The notes under the pieces: generated by a model
Told to the model about the DNA's origin: nothing
Databases searched by the model: none
The model's input: the letters and a program-made list of their open reading frames with translations, nothing else
NCBI GenBank assembly: GCA_030149815.1
Contig: JASLHI010000026.1
Location: 1 to 64,000 of the forward strand
Source of the DNA: Aquirhabdus sp.
GTDB taxonomy: Bacteria; Pseudomonadota; Gammaproteobacteria; Pseudomonadales; Moraxellaceae
Direction: 5' to 3'
DNA: 64,000 nucleotides
Made by a program: the position numbers and the translations under genes
In this document: piece by piece, positions 1 through 8,656 of the stretch
How the letters are laid out: every line of letters begins with the position of its first letter
Position numbering within the stretch: position 1 is the stretch's first letter

Positions 1-99
1 GAGTAAATCAGCAGCAGAACGAGCCGTTACTTCAAGTACAAAATACTCCAGTAACTTCCATTGCACTTTTTTACTTAACTTACAATTCGTTATCTTCAT
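1..99 (-). CDS. IS1595-family transposase, N-terminal fragment (33 codons, runs off left edge)
   Basis: The minus strand is open from an ATG at 99-97 to the window edge, giving 33 residues that start MKITNCKLSKK and include LLEYFVLEVTARSAADLL. This matches the conserved N-terminus of IS1016/IS1595-type transposases, in which the segment around EVTARSAADLL forms the helix-turn-helix and zinc-ribbon region ahead of the DDE-type catalytic domain. Whether the rest of the gene is intact cannot be judged. The start sits 38 bp inside the presumed inverted repeat, as expected for a compact IS. Confidence 0.65.
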   Translation of the reverse strand, partial: MKITNCKLSKKVQWKLLEYFVLEVTARSAADLL

Positions 100-137
100 T
101 TTTGTAGACTAACATAGAGCTAATCTACTACAGCCCC
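1..137 (-). mobile_element. End of an IS1595-family insertion sequence (truncated by window edge)
   Basis: Read on the minus strand, the element begins at about 137 with GGGGCTGTAGTAGATTAG, a terminal-repeat-like start typical of the IS1016/IS1595 group, and 38 bases later the transposase reading frame opens at 99. The other end lies outside the window. The eight bases next to the tip (138-145, AAAAAATA) are a candidate half of an AT-rich 8-bp target duplication, which is the length expected for this family, but the second copy cannot be seen. The element sits just downstream of the catalase gene. Family assignment is from remembered sequence resemblance. Confidence 0.65.
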
Positions 138-169
138 AAAAAATAAGTTCACCAACCGCTATAAAATAG

Positions 170-200
170 AGCCGCCTACATAAATGTGAGCGGCTTTTTT
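170..200. terminator. Hairpin terminator between IS end and catalase gene
   Basis: AGCCGC at 170-175 pairs with GCGGCT at 190-195, with an inner ACAT/ATGT pairing. On the plus strand it is followed directly by a run of T (195-200). On the minus strand the T-run is poor (CTATTTTAT), so it may act in both directions or be weak for the catalase transcript that enters it from the right. Confidence 0.5.
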
Positions 201-219
201 AATCACGATAATTTTCTTT

Positions 220-1683
220 TTACTTTAACTTCGCTTTAATCCGTGCGGCATAATCAGGATCAGCAGCATGAAATTGCGCTAACATTCGTTCTTGAATACT
301 CGCATTAGCATGACTTAAACCATCTGCAATATTCGAAGTGAGTTGATCTTTTTGGTCATCAGACATTAAACGAAATAAATCGCCCGCCTGAGAAAAGTTA
401 TCATCGTCTTGTGTGTCGTATGCCTTTAGCCACGCCTCCCCCAGAATCGGCATCGGTGGCTCAGCAACGCTGGCATCAGGTGCAGGCGCGCCTTCTGCAA
501 CACGATCATTCGGATAATAATTGACGCCACCGCCCTGATTATTGTCCGACCCAAACGCCGCAGGCATACCTGCCATCGCACCATCACGCTGATAATGATG
601 CACTGGGCAACGTGGCGCATTGACCGGTAATTGATTGACATTTGCACCCACACGATAACGATGCGCATCGGCATATGCAAATAAACGCGCTTGCAGCATC
701 TTGTCTGGTGAAGCACCCACGCCAGGAATCAGGTTACTTGGGCTAAACGCAGACTGTTCAGTTTCCGCAAAGTAATTTCCAACATTACGATTCAGTTCAA
801 ACTGACCAATTTCAATCAATGGAAAATCTGCGTGTGGCCATACTTTGGTTAAATCAAAAGGATTAATACGATAAGTTTTTGCTTGCTCTTCGGTCATCAA
901 CTGAAGTTTAACAGCCCAACTTGGAAACTCTTGACGCTCAATCGCTTGCACTAAGTCTTGCTGCGCACCAAAAGCTGGCATCGTTGCAGCTTCGGAGCCT
1001 CGCAGCGTTTTCACACCTTGATTGGTTTTAAAATGCCACTTCACCCACGTCCGTTTACCATCTTTATTCCAGAAACTCAGTGTATGCGAGCTAAAACCAT
1101 GCATATGGCGATACGATGCTGGAATCCCTCGATCAGACATCAGAATAGTGACTTGGTGAAGGGATTGTGGGCTACTCGCCCAGAACTCATATGCAGCAGC
1201 AGGATCTGGTAAATTGGTTGCAGGATTTTTCTTCTGTGAATGAATAAAATCAGGAAATTTAATGCCGTCGCGCAAGAAAAATACAGGCGTATTATTGCCG
1301 ACTATATCCAAATTGCCTTGTTCGGTATAAAACTTCACCGCAAACCCACGCGGATCACGCGCATAATCGCTTGAATCTTGCCCGCCACCAACGGTTGAAA
1401 ACCGCACAAACATTTCAGTTTTTTTGCCAACACCTTGCAAAAACTTTGCAATGGTTAGATCAGAAAGATCCTTCGTTAAAGTAAATGTACCATAAGCACC
1501 CGTTCCTCGCGCATGTACAACACGCTCAGGAATTCGCTCACGGTTAAAGTGAGCAAGCTTTTCAAACACACGCCAATTTTCAAAAGTCAGCGATCCCCGC
1601 TCACCGGCTGTAATGCTATTTTGATCATCAGGAACAGGTGCACCATTGGTGCTCGTCATTGGACAGGTAGGTTTTTGGCTCAT
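220..1683 (-). CDS. katA: Haem catalase (clade 3 type)
   Basis: A 487-residue monofunctional catalase that dismutates H2O2 to water and oxygen in the cytoplasm. Key residues are visible: distal His57 in VVHARGTGAYG, Asn130 in DIVGNNTPVFFLRD, and proximal haem ligand Tyr337 in RLFAYADAHRYR. The length fits small-subunit clade 3 enzymes; the C-terminal flavodoxin-like domain of large catalases is absent. There is no signal peptide. The ATG at 1683 has GGAG about 9 bases upstream. It appears monocistronic, with a 141-bp gap to the desT-like gene. The symbol katA is a family-level choice; katE or katB naming is equally possible. Confidence 0.93.
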   Translation of the reverse strand: MSQKPTCPMTSTNGAPVPDDQNSITAGERGSLTFENWRVFEKLAHFNRERIPERVVHARGTGAYGTFTLTKDLSDLTIAKFLQGVGKKTEMFVRFSTVGGGQDSSDYARDPRGFAVKFYTEQGNLDIVGNNTPVFFLRDGIKFPDFIHSQKKNPATNLPDPAAAYEFWASSPQSLHQVTILMSDRGIPASYRHMHGFSSHTLSFWNKDGKRTWVKWHFKTNQGVKTLRGSEAATMPAFGAQQDLVQAIERQEFPSWAVKLQLMTEEQAKTYRINPFDLTKVWPHADFPLIEIGQFELNRNVGNYFAETEQSAFSPSNLIPGVGASPDKMLQARLFAYADAHRYRVGANVNQLPVNAPRCPVHHYQRDGAMAGMPAAFGSDNNQGGGVNYYPNDRVAEGAPAPDASVAEPPMPILGEAWLKAYDTQDDDNFSQAGDLFRLMSDDQKDQLTSNIADGLSHANASIQERMLAQFHAADPDYAARIKAKLK

Positions 1684-1824
1684 GTTATTACTCCATGTAT
1701 TATTCGTTAGCAGGTGGCTTACAATAACGCTGCTACATCATGGGGTAAAACGGTATTTTTCTATATTTGTGATCGAGAATTACGATTCGTGTGAGTTTAT
1801 GTAAAGCCTGCCACTTGAATATAC

Positions 1825-2529
1825 TTAGGTTGATTTAACGCCAGCTTCTGCAGTAATACGTTCTGGTTTACTGTGCCAGTTTGACACACCACGATTCAGC
1901 AATTGCGCCTGACGTGTTGCACGCTGGATCAATTGTTCTTGTTGTTCAGCCAAAGGCGTTTCTTCATCAAACAGATGCAATGTGATCCATGTCATCGCCC
2001 AAGAAAACGACAAATTAACGAGTATTTCAGAAATAATACTGAGGTCTTGCAATTCAAGCGTTTTAAATGCAGGGAGTTTTTGGATATCTTCCGCCATATC
2101 TACGGAAAAGAAACGCACTTCTTTATCAATCGCTCGACGTACAACAACCGAACCACCCCAACGCTCTCGAACTAAAAAAGCCCATTGATTTGGTTGCTTC
2201 TCGATCGCTGCAAAAAAACGCTCTACACTGCCACGAGTTGTCGATGTTATCGAAATGGACTGAGATGCTGAAAGTGCAAAACCTTCGCGCAAACTCATCC
2301 GCAAACGATGCAAATTACCAGAAACATAATCAACGAGATCTGCGCCCAACTCATCCATATCTTGAAAATGGCGATAAAACGCTGTCGGAACCAAACCTGC
2401 TTCGCGTGCAACTTCACGCAAACTGATCGTGCCAAAAGATCGCCCACCCTCACTACTCAGCGTCAATGCAGCATCAAGCAATGCTTGTCTGCTTTGCTGC
2501 TTGCGCTCATCGCGTAAAGACATAGGCAA
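1825..2529 (-). CDS. desT: TetR-family regulator of unsaturated fatty acid synthesis (DesT/FabR-like)
   Basis: This 234-residue TetR-type repressor has an N-terminal helix-turn-helix (SLREVAREAGLVPTAFYRHF, about residues 36-55) nearly identical in pattern to E. coli FabR and Pseudomonas DesT. It is divergent from a ferredoxin-type reductase and a fatty acid desaturase, the same order as desT-desC-desB in Pseudomonas. In that system DesT binds acyl-CoAs and tunes desaturase expression to the saturated/unsaturated acyl-CoA ratio. Two operator-like palindromes lie in the shared 270-bp intergenic region. The C-terminal ligand domain is too variable to read for specificity, so the function is inferred from HTH similarity plus context. 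Confidence 0.82.
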   Translation of the reverse strand: MPMSLRDERKQQSRQALLDAALTLSSEGGRSFGTISLREVAREAGLVPTAFYRHFQDMDELGADLVDYVSGNLHRLRMSLREGFALSASQSISITSTTRGSVERFFAAIEKQPNQWAFLVRERWGGSVVVRRAIDKEVRFFSVDMAEDIQKLPAFKTLELQDLSIISEILVNLSFSWAMTWITLHLFDEETPLAEQQEQLIQRATRQAQLLNRGVSNWHSKPERITAEAGVKST

Positions 2530-2652
2530 TCATCCAACTACTTAAAAAGAAATAATGATCAATAAAACAAGGAATAAAACAAACCTTCAACATCGAAGGA
2601 ATTCAGTTTAACAAATTAGCGTCTACGCTAAAAATAAATTTAATAAAATTTC

Positions 2653-2710
2653 AGTGTACAAGTGTTGACTAAAATTAAAAATCACGTATATTAGTGTACA
2701 AGTGTTCACA
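2653..2710 (+). promoter_or_regulatory. desCB promoter flanked by two DesT/FabR-like operators
   Basis: Two near-identical 18-bp imperfect palindromes occur 40 bp apart: AGTGTACAAGTGTTGACT at 2653-2670 and AGTGTACAAGTGTTCACA at 2693-2710. They resemble the AGTGAAC...GTTNACT operators of DesT/FabR. A sigma70-type promoter lies between them: TTGACT (2665-2670), a 16-bp spacer and TATATT (2687-2692). One operator covers the -35 box and the other covers the expected start site. Further downstream an 18-bp sequence is repeated with two mismatches (2703-2720 and 2722-2739, period 19). The layout suits tight repression of the desCB operon. Confidence 0.6.
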
Positions 2711-2799
2711 AACATTACATCTGTACACAAACGTTACATGCGTTCACTTACCAGAATTCGTTTTAAGACTGATTTAAATCCACCCTAGAGGATTACCCC

Positions 2800-3879
2800 A
2801 TGCAAGCGACACTAACAACAAATACATTAAGCGCAAAACCAAACGCCTACAAACCTCATTGGGTTCGTGAAGATTTCGTTGACTTCGTTCTTGAACAAGT
2901 CAATCCGCTGTGGACTCTGAAACGCACGATGGCACGTATCGAGAACATTGAATATATCGAAGACGATATGGTCAAAATCACATTGTCGACTAATCACTTT
3001 TTGAATCGTCGTTTCAAAACTTATCAAGCTGGCCAATTCATTATGGTCAATGTCAGCATTGCAGGTGTTCGTCATCAACGCGCTTACAGTTTGGTCAGCA
3101 CACCTGAACAATATGCTAAAGACGGCAAGCTCGTCATCGGTGTAAAAAAACAAGGTCGTGTTTCAAACTATCTCGCTAAACAAGCAAAAATTGGTGATGT
3201 GTTAGAAATTGCGCCTGCATCGGGTGAGTTTTTACTAAACTCAAGTGCAAATCCAAGCTTGTTCATTTCTGCAGGAAGTGGCATTACACCAATCGTACCA
3301 ATGATCCAAACAGCACTTGAAAGCTCAAAACTTCCTGTGACTTTGATCTATTACTCACGTGATCCAGCATTCCGTCAAGAACTGGAAACATTAGCGGCTC
3401 AGCATAAACACTTCAACCTAAACATCATCGTCGATTCAGCTGAAAAACCAGCATTCTTTGATGTAGAAACGCTTGATCGCTTATGTCCAGATGCAGCAAC
3501 ACGCGACACTTATGTGTGTGCAGCACCTGGCTTAATGAAAGCAACACGCGAAATCTGGGCAGAGCGTGGCTGGTCAGCAAAAATGCGTCAAGAAAGCTTC
3601 TTGCCAATCAAGATTGATGAAAATGCAGAAGCTCAACCTGTGAACTTCCGTCGCAGCCAGCGCGAATTTGAAGCCAAAGGCAACCTGCTTGCCTCTGCTG
3701 AAGCTGCAGGATTAACACCTGCTTATGGTTGCCGCATGGGTGTGTGTAATGCTTGTGTCTGTACCAAAGTTTCAGGTGCTGTCCGTAATCAAGTAACAGG
3801 TGAAATCAACGACCAAAACAATGTCCAGATCAAACTATGTGTCAACGCTGCAATTAGTGAAGTTGTGATTGACCTATAA
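2800..3879 (+). CDS. desC: Ferredoxin-type oxidoreductase, electron donor for the desaturase (DesC-like)
   Basis: A 359-residue flavodoxin/ferredoxin reductase fused to a plant-type [2Fe-2S] domain. It passes electrons from NAD(P)H through FAD and the cluster to the downstream desaturase. The FAD motif RAYSLVS is at 94-100, the nucleotide-binding AGSGITP loop is at 158-164, and the cluster cysteines are C311, C316, C319 and C347. The ATG at 2800 follows GAGG. The gene is first in a two-gene operon, 55 bp before the desaturase, under the operator-flanked promoter at 2653-2710. The naming follows the Pseudomonas desCB locus. Confidence 0.87.
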   Translation: MQATLTTNTLSAKPNAYKPHWVREDFVDFVLEQVNPLWTLKRTMARIENIEYIEDDMVKITLSTNHFLNRRFKTYQAGQFIMVNVSIAGVRHQRAYSLVSTPEQYAKDGKLVIGVKKQGRVSNYLAKQAKIGDVLEIAPASGEFLLNSSANPSLFISAGSGITPIVPMIQTALESSKLPVTLIYYSRDPAFRQELETLAAQHKHFNLNIIVDSAEKPAFFDVETLDRLCPDAATRDTYVCAAPGLMKATREIWAERGWSAKMRQESFLPIKIDENAEAQPVNFRRSQREFEAKGNLLASAEAAGLTPAYGCRMGVCNACVCTKVSGAVRNQVTGEINDQNNVQIKLCVNAAISEVVIDL

Positions 3880-3934
3880 ACCCTGACTTACCTAACTGAT
3901 TGTTGATCAAACTAATTTAAAAGAGAGAATAACC

Positions 3935-5128
3935 ATGAGCACATTACAACCTGAAGTACGTTTTGTTAAAAAAAGCCGTGTTTTGACACCAGAAGAAGTC
4001 GCAGAATTTGGTCGCCGTATTGACGCCCTCCGTGATGCAACTCGTGCAAAAGTGGGTGAAGAAGATTCCAAATACATCTACGGTGTCCGTAACTTCGTTC
4101 GCTTCACAGAAATTTCTAGCCGCGCCATGCTGATGTTTGGTGGTTGGATTCCTCCAGTGTGGTTATTAGCAACAGCAATGCTCGGTGTTTCTAAGATTGT
4201 TGAAAACATGGAACTGGGTCATAACGTCATGCACGGTCAATTTGACTGGATGAATGATCCAAGCATGAACGGCGCAAACTACGACTGGGATACTGTATGT
4301 TCTGGTGAAGATTGGAAACATACCCATAACTTCATGCACCACACTTATACCAACGTACTCGGTAAAGACCATGACATCGGTTACGGCGTACTCCGTATGA
4401 CCGAAGAGCAAGAATGGAAACCACGCAACTTGGGTAATCTCCCAATGGCGTTCACATTGATGGTTGGTTTTGAATGGTTATTGGCACTGCAAAACATGCA
4501 CTTTGAAGACTTTATGGATGGCAAAGCCAGCCTGAAACAAGTCATTTCCAAAGGTGGCAGCTTTGGTAAAAAAGCTATACGTCAATTTACCAAAGACTAC
4601 ATTCTTTTCCCAGTGATTGCTGGACCAATGTTTTTGCCTGTTTTAGCGGGTAACTTTGTTGCAAACTTGATCCGTAACGTTTGGGCATTTGCGATTATTT
4701 TCTGTGGTCACTTCACAGAAGACGTTGAAATGTTTGAAGACAACTTAGACAAAGAAACCAAAGCTGAATGGTACTTACGTCAATTAAAAGGCTCAAGTAA
4801 CATTAGCGGTGGCAAGGTTCTCGATTTTCTATCAGGAAATCTAAGCCATCAAATTGAACATCACATGTTCCCAGATATGCCAGCGAATCGTTATCGTGAA
4901 ATGGGCATTGAAGTTCAAGCAATCTGTGCTGAGTTTGGTCAACACTACAACAAAGCAAACTTCGGTACACAAATGGCTGGTGTCGTAAAACGTATTGCGA
5001 TCCATTCTTTACCGAATGAAACCATGCACAACATCCGTACAACGCTCAAACGTCAAGCGGCAAAAGGTGGGATTACAGGTAAAGTCTTCGGACGTTTAGC
5101 GAGAGCGACTGAGCTTGCACCGATATAA
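3935..5128 (+). CDS. desB: Membrane fatty acid (acyl-CoA) desaturase, DesB-like
   Basis: A 397-residue di-iron membrane desaturase that probably introduces a delta-9 double bond into acyl-CoA under aerobic conditions. The three histidine boxes are clear: HNVMH at 96-100, HNFMHH at 131-136 and HQIEHH at 304-309, the third with the QxxHH form. Hydrophobic stretches near 65-90 and 225-260 fit the usual two hairpins of membrane helices. It follows the reductase by 55 bp with an AGAGAG ribosome site, and a strong terminator follows. Substrate and position of desaturation are inferred from synteny with Pseudomonas desB. Confidence 0.88.
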   Translation: MSTLQPEVRFVKKSRVLTPEEVAEFGRRIDALRDATRAKVGEEDSKYIYGVRNFVRFTEISSRAMLMFGGWIPPVWLLATAMLGVSKIVENMELGHNVMHGQFDWMNDPSMNGANYDWDTVCSGEDWKHTHNFMHHTYTNVLGKDHDIGYGVLRMTEEQEWKPRNLGNLPMAFTLMVGFEWLLALQNMHFEDFMDGKASLKQVISKGGSFGKKAIRQFTKDYILFPVIAGPMFLPVLAGNFVANLIRNVWAFAIIFCGHFTEDVEMFEDNLDKETKAEWYLRQLKGSSNISGGKVLDFLSGNLSHQIEHHMFPDMPANRYREMGIEVQAICAEFGQHYNKANFGTQMAGVVKRIAIHSLPNETMHNIRTTLKRQAAKGGITGKVFGRLARATELAPI

Positions 5129-5164
5129 GCTAACTGACTCATTAAAAAAACAACTTTAGTTTTC

Positions 5165-5199
5165 ACCACTGCTAGACCGACCTTTAGCAGTGGTTTTTT
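5165..5199 (+). terminator. Rho-independent terminator of the desCB operon
   Basis: A perfect 10-bp stem (ACCACTGCTA at 5165-5174 with TAGCAGTGGT at 5185-5194) is followed by a T-run to 5199. It sits 37 bp after the desaturase stop codon. Confidence 0.9.
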
Positions 5200-5232
5200 A
5201 TATTTTTAAGATATAAAAACAGAATAAAAAAC

Positions 5233-5838
5233 TTAGCCACTAAGACGCTTCAGTGGAATTGGATGATCAAAAGCCGTTTTACCATAAGGCTGCTGGGGCA
5301 TGACCAGTGGGCAGCTCTTAGATACTCGGATTCCTTTTAGGAAGGCACGACGGATTAGTCCTGCGGCATTCGCCTTAGCCACTTGCTTGGCATGGCGGTC
5401 TGCTCCACTCAGCTTTCTAACCCAACTTCTAAACGGAAGAACGCTCTCCGTCGTACTCCGTATCGCTCCTACCGCTTGGTCATTTGCCTCATCAAGTGCA
5501 CGCTGATACAGCGTTGGATCACTGGTATGTCCTGTCTGATCTGCGCCTAATGCACCATCCAGCTCATGAATATTTGCATCTAAAGCCTCACAGCTTTGAT
5601 CAGTCGGCACAAGATAAGGTGCTATCTCGGCTTCAACAAGAATCGATGGAATACCCGCTTGGACAAGGTTCAGATCATTGAAAGGTGCTTCCACAGCATC
5701 AATATACCGTGACTGCTTATGTGGAGTGACACAAGCCGAGAGTATCAGCGCAAACAAGACTAAGGTCGATTGGCGCCCAATATGAATCCATTGATGATAG
5801 CCATGTGCCTGCATTTTTTCCCAGTGACAACTTGCCAC
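5233..5838 (-). CDS. Putative lipoprotein of unknown function
   Basis: I do not recognise this 201-residue protein. Its N-terminus has a hydrophobic segment (STLVLFALILSAC) ending in a lipobox with the acceptor cysteine at residue 36, so it is probably a lipid-anchored envelope protein. The remainder is polar with a basic patch (around residues 130-165) and no recognisable domain. The start is uncertain: the longest frame begins at GTG 5838, with AAGGAGA directly abutting it. The in-frame ATG at 5814 (residue 9) gives a more conventional signal sequence but has only a weak GGGA upstream. The gene is convergent with desB and shares the region after its terminator. Confidence 0.6.
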   Translation of the reverse strand: MASCHWEKMQAHGYHQWIHIGRQSTLVLFALILSACVTPHKQSRYIDAVEAPFNDLNLVQAGIPSILVEAEIAPYLVPTDQSCEALDANIHELDGALGADQTGHTSDPTLYQRALDEANDQAVGAIRSTTESVLPFRSWVRKLSGADRHAKQVAKANAAGLIRRAFLKGIRVSKSCPLVMPQQPYGKTAFDHPIPLKRLSG

Positions 5839-6036
5839 TCTCCTTGGATTGCAGTTTTGTCATTTCTATAGCTCACCGATTTCATTCAGCAGCTACTTCT
5901 TAAAGCACAAATAACATACTTTTTCTGATTATGTATTGGTTTATTTGCAACCAACGTTTTTTAGTTGTAATGATTTATTGTTTTTTGACTAACGCCTTAT
6001 TCGGGGTGCAATCTTTATAGATGAACAAGGGATTTT

Positions 6037-7059
6037 TTACTCATCATTCAATCCACACTCTGCATTGTGAGGATCTGATTTACAACGAATATTTTTCAAC
6101 AAGTGCATCATCTCTTTGTCATAAATGCCTTCATTAGTCATTTCTATTCGAGTACTGCGCATTAGAACTTGATTGGCTTGTTGATCAGCAGGCGAAATAT
6201 TAATCCAGTATTTATTATCAACACTCTTCTCGGAATTATCAATAAATCGAAAAGCTGTGCCTAATTGAGAATAAATATAATCGCGGATTTTTTGATTAAC
6301 CTCAGGATTAGGCAATTTATTTTTATGCACTACAAATGCCGCAGTAACCTCAGCCAATGGAGAACGAATCACACCGCCTTGAACAGCTCCATCTGCTGCC
6401 GTCATACCTTTGGCAAGCTCAAAGGGTTTAAAGACCACTGCGGGTGCACTCAATACGTCGACTTTACGCGTATCAAAAGCATCAGCAACTGTCGCCAAAT
6501 CTACAGGGACAATTTGTGCGCCGACCTTCTGTGCAACTTTACTCGCTGATTTTTCAACATTCAGGACAGCAACTTTCTTGCCTTTCATTTTGTTTAGCGT
6601 ATCAATCCGACGATCATTGACCATCATATACGCTGCGCCAATCGGAATTAGCCCTAAAACTTCATAATCACCTTTAGACATTTTCGGGGCGAGCGCTTTA
6701 GTCGACAAGACTTGCAATGCCGTCCCCAAATCCTTAGTGCTCGACAGTGCACCAATTGCATCAAGGCTTCCCGTAAATGCATTAAATTCACGAGCTCGCA
6801 AACTACTCATCAGAGCACCATCGCAACGACCGGCTTTAAAGTCATCGACTACAAGTGTTTCATTGGTATAAATCTTTAGTTCAATTGGATTATTAACCCC
6901 AAAACGCGGGGCTTGCAGTGCATAATCTTTGGCATAGTTATATGCATAACCATTTTGGCCAGTGGGATCGTAAATGCACATCGTCAACTTACTATCAACA
7001 GCATGCGCTGTGTTTAGGCTAAAACCGATGAGCAGCGCTGTTATAAGCATTCTTTTCAT
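6037..7059 (-). CDS. Periplasmic solute-binding-like protein (DUF6091-type)
   Basis: A 340-residue exported protein with a classical signal peptide (MKRMLITALLIGFSLNTAHA, cleavage after AHA). The mature part reads as a two-lobed solute-binding fold: LTMCIYDPTGQNGYAYN near the start, then IGAAYMMVNDRR and KKVAVLNVEKSASKVAQKVG in the middle, as in TRAP/ABC-type binding proteins. Similar Acinetobacter proteins are labelled putative solute-binding protein. Cysteines near the C-terminus (C327 and C336 by estimate) could form a disulphide. No transporter genes lie next to it, so ligand and role are unknown. It is probably a single-gene unit. Confidence 0.65.
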   Translation of the reverse strand: MKRMLITALLIGFSLNTAHAVDSKLTMCIYDPTGQNGYAYNYAKDYALQAPRFGVNNPIELKIYTNETLVVDDFKAGRCDGALMSSLRAREFNAFTGSLDAIGALSSTKDLGTALQVLSTKALAPKMSKGDYEVLGLIPIGAAYMMVNDRRIDTLNKMKGKKVAVLNVEKSASKVAQKVGAQIVPVDLATVADAFDTRKVDVLSAPAVVFKPFELAKGMTAADGAVQGGVIRSPLAEVTAAFVVHKNKLPNPEVNQKIRDYIYSQLGTAFRFIDNSEKSVDNKYWINISPADQQANQVLMRSTRIEMTNEGIYDKEMMHLLKNIRCKSDPHNAECGLNDE

Positions 7060-7188
7060 GAAGATTTTCCTAATTCAGCACAATTTTTATATGATTTGAG
7101 CGTAACCCTCGCTTGAATTCTATTGTAGTCTGGAAAATTATTATTTGCATTTAATTATTAAAGATATAAATTACAGATAGTTAACAAA

Positions 7189-7578
7189 TCATCTATCCAA
7201 ATCCATTTCTTTAAACTTCTTCTCTTGCTTAAACCGTTCTTCTGCTTCAACCAAATGACTGACCAAAATATGCGACACGACATTGATTCCAACGCCTGCA
7301 AATAACGCGGGTAACACATAAAGCGCAAATGAAATTTCATCAATCAAAATGGCATCATCAGCAGTAACAACTCGCTTAATTTCTCCTGCAAGACTATGCA
7401 GCAAATAGAAATCAACACCAGCAATCATTACCAGCGTAATGCCAAAAAGCAGTACCGCCAAACGAGAAATGGCGCGCTTCATCATCAGCACGCCATAAAT
7501 ACAAAAAGGTAAAACAATCGAAAAAACAATTAATAACCAAAATCTGATTTCGGTAAAAACCGTATTGGAGACAACCAT
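7189..7578 (-). CDS. Small inner-membrane protein of unknown function
   Basis: This 129-residue protein has three or four hydrophobic segments (about residues 12-31, 36-56 and 84-106) and a charged C-terminal tail rich in Lys and Glu (EERFKQEKKFKEMD) that is likely cytoplasmic. No family is recognised. It starts 30 bp after the fkpB stop on the same strand, so it may be co-transcribed as the last member of the ribF-ileS-lspA-fkpB cluster. Nothing in the sequence points to a specific partner. Confidence 0.6.
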   Translation of the reverse strand: MVVSNTVFTEIRFWLLIVFSIVLPFCIYGVLMMKRAISRLAVLLFGITLVMIAGVDFYLLHSLAGEIKRVVTADDAILIDEISFALYVLPALFAGVGINVVSHILVSHLVEAEERFKQEKKFKEMDLDR

Positions 7579-7608
7579 TTTTTATAAACCTAACAGGCTA
7601 AATCCCAA

Positions 7609-8115
7609 TTAAGAGAGCTTAACTCCGCTCACTCCTGCTGGTGTTACCTTCGCAATATCAACCTCAAACACAATATTGCGTCCCGCCAATGGATGATTGA
7701 AGTCCACTTCGACCTTATCATCATTAACCGCCTTCACCACACCAGCCAGCGTGCTACCGCCTTTATCTTGAAATTCCATCATTGTACCGACTTGAGGGCG
7801 ATCATCTCCAGCTTTCACAAATTGAACCGTGTCAAAGTACTGAACGTTCTCTGGATTCCACGGACCAAATGCATCTTCTGGAGGCAAGTGCACAGTACGA
7901 CGATCACCTGCGCGCAAACCTAGTAGAGCTTTCTCAAAACCTTCGAGCAAATTACCATCACCGATGACGAGACTGACTGGCTCTGGATAACTGCGAGTAT
8001 TATCAATCTCGATACCATTTTCCAGCGCGACCGAAAAATGTAATGCAACCTGTGAACCCTGCTCGATACGCGTATCGTCATTAGGGTTGGTAAATGTCGT
8101 AAGAGTCTGTGTCAT
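7609..8115 (-). CDS. fkpB: FKBP-type peptidyl-prolyl cis-trans isomerase (SlpA/FkpB family)
   Basis: A 168-residue SlyD/SlpA-type FKBP, a cytoplasmic prolyl isomerase and chaperone. The FKBP core begins at about residue 19 (QGSQVALHFSVALENG), followed by PVSLVIGDGNLLEGFEKAL and the inserted IF domain around residues 85-145, ending DFNHPLAGRNIVFEV, which is diagnostic for this subfamily. An open frame extends upstream to 8289, but that part overlaps lspA. The ATG at 8115, 7 bp past the lspA stop, gives the family length and is preferred. Synteny lspA-fkpB matches many gammaproteobacteria, where ispH often follows; here ispH lies elsewhere in the window (24376). Confidence 0.9.
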   Translation of the reverse strand: MTQTLTTFTNPNDDTRIEQGSQVALHFSVALENGIEIDNTRSYPEPVSLVIGDGNLLEGFEKALLGLRAGDRRTVHLPPEDAFGPWNPENVQYFDTVQFVKAGDDRPQVGTMMEFQDKGGSTLAGVVKAVNDDKVEVDFNHPLAGRNIVFEVDIAKVTPAGVSGVKLS

Positions 8116-8122
8116 GATCAAT

Positions 8123-8656
8123 CTACTGTGTGTCGCTATTCTGGTTATTGTTTTTGGCTTGGCGAATCTTATCCAAAAACAACATATCAATAATGAGAAA
8201 AATAGTGCCAAGCGTAATTGCACTATCGGCAATATTAAATGCTGGGAAATAGTGGTTGTTATAGTAAACGCTAATAAAATCGACCACATAACCTAAAGAT
8301 ACGCGATCAATCAGATTACCAACTGCACCACCCAATACCAACGCCAGACCTGCAGCAAGAATCGACGCATGCTTTGGTAAACGCAGCAACCATGCAACAA
8401 ACACAGCTGAAACAACAACCGCTAAACCCGTAAATAAATAACGTTGCCAGCCACCTGCATCAGACAAAAAACTAAATGCTGCGCCATGATTATGCAATAA
8501 CGTCCAATCTAAGCACGGGAAAACCGACTTTGCTTCGCCATAAGTCAAATGCGCGGATGCAATCTGCTTAGTCCATTGATCGAGCAAAATCGCCAGCACA
8601 CTCAAACCCAGCCACACGACGTTAACTGGACGCAGGGTCTTTGACGCATTAAGCAT
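8123..8656 (-). CDS. lspA: Lipoprotein signal peptidase II
   Basis: A 177-residue aspartic membrane protease that cleaves prolipoprotein signal peptides after diacylglyceryl transfer. Four transmembrane helices are evident. The catalytic aspartates lie in GNLIDRV (D117) and FNIADSAI (D144), counted from the chosen start. The longest open frame starts at 8704, but that would overlap ileS by 56 bp. The ATG at 8656 lies inside the ileS end (ATGCTTAA overlap), which is the usual translationally coupled arrangement, and gives the normal family length. It is followed closely by fkpB. Confidence 0.93.
   Translation of the reverse strand: MLNASKTLRPVNVVWLGLSVLAILLDQWTKQIASAHLTYGEAKSVFPCLDWTLLHNHGAAFSFLSDAGGWQRYLFTGLAVVVSAVFVAWLLRLPKHASILAAGLALVLGGAVGNLIDRVSLGYVVDFISVYYNNHYFPAFNIADSAITLGTIFLIIDMLFLDKIRQAKNNNQNSDTQ

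Noticed and set aside
8116..8289. N-terminal extension of fkpB up to 8289
   Set aside because: It overlaps most of the lspA C-terminus in another frame. The ATG at 8115 gives the normal FKBP length.
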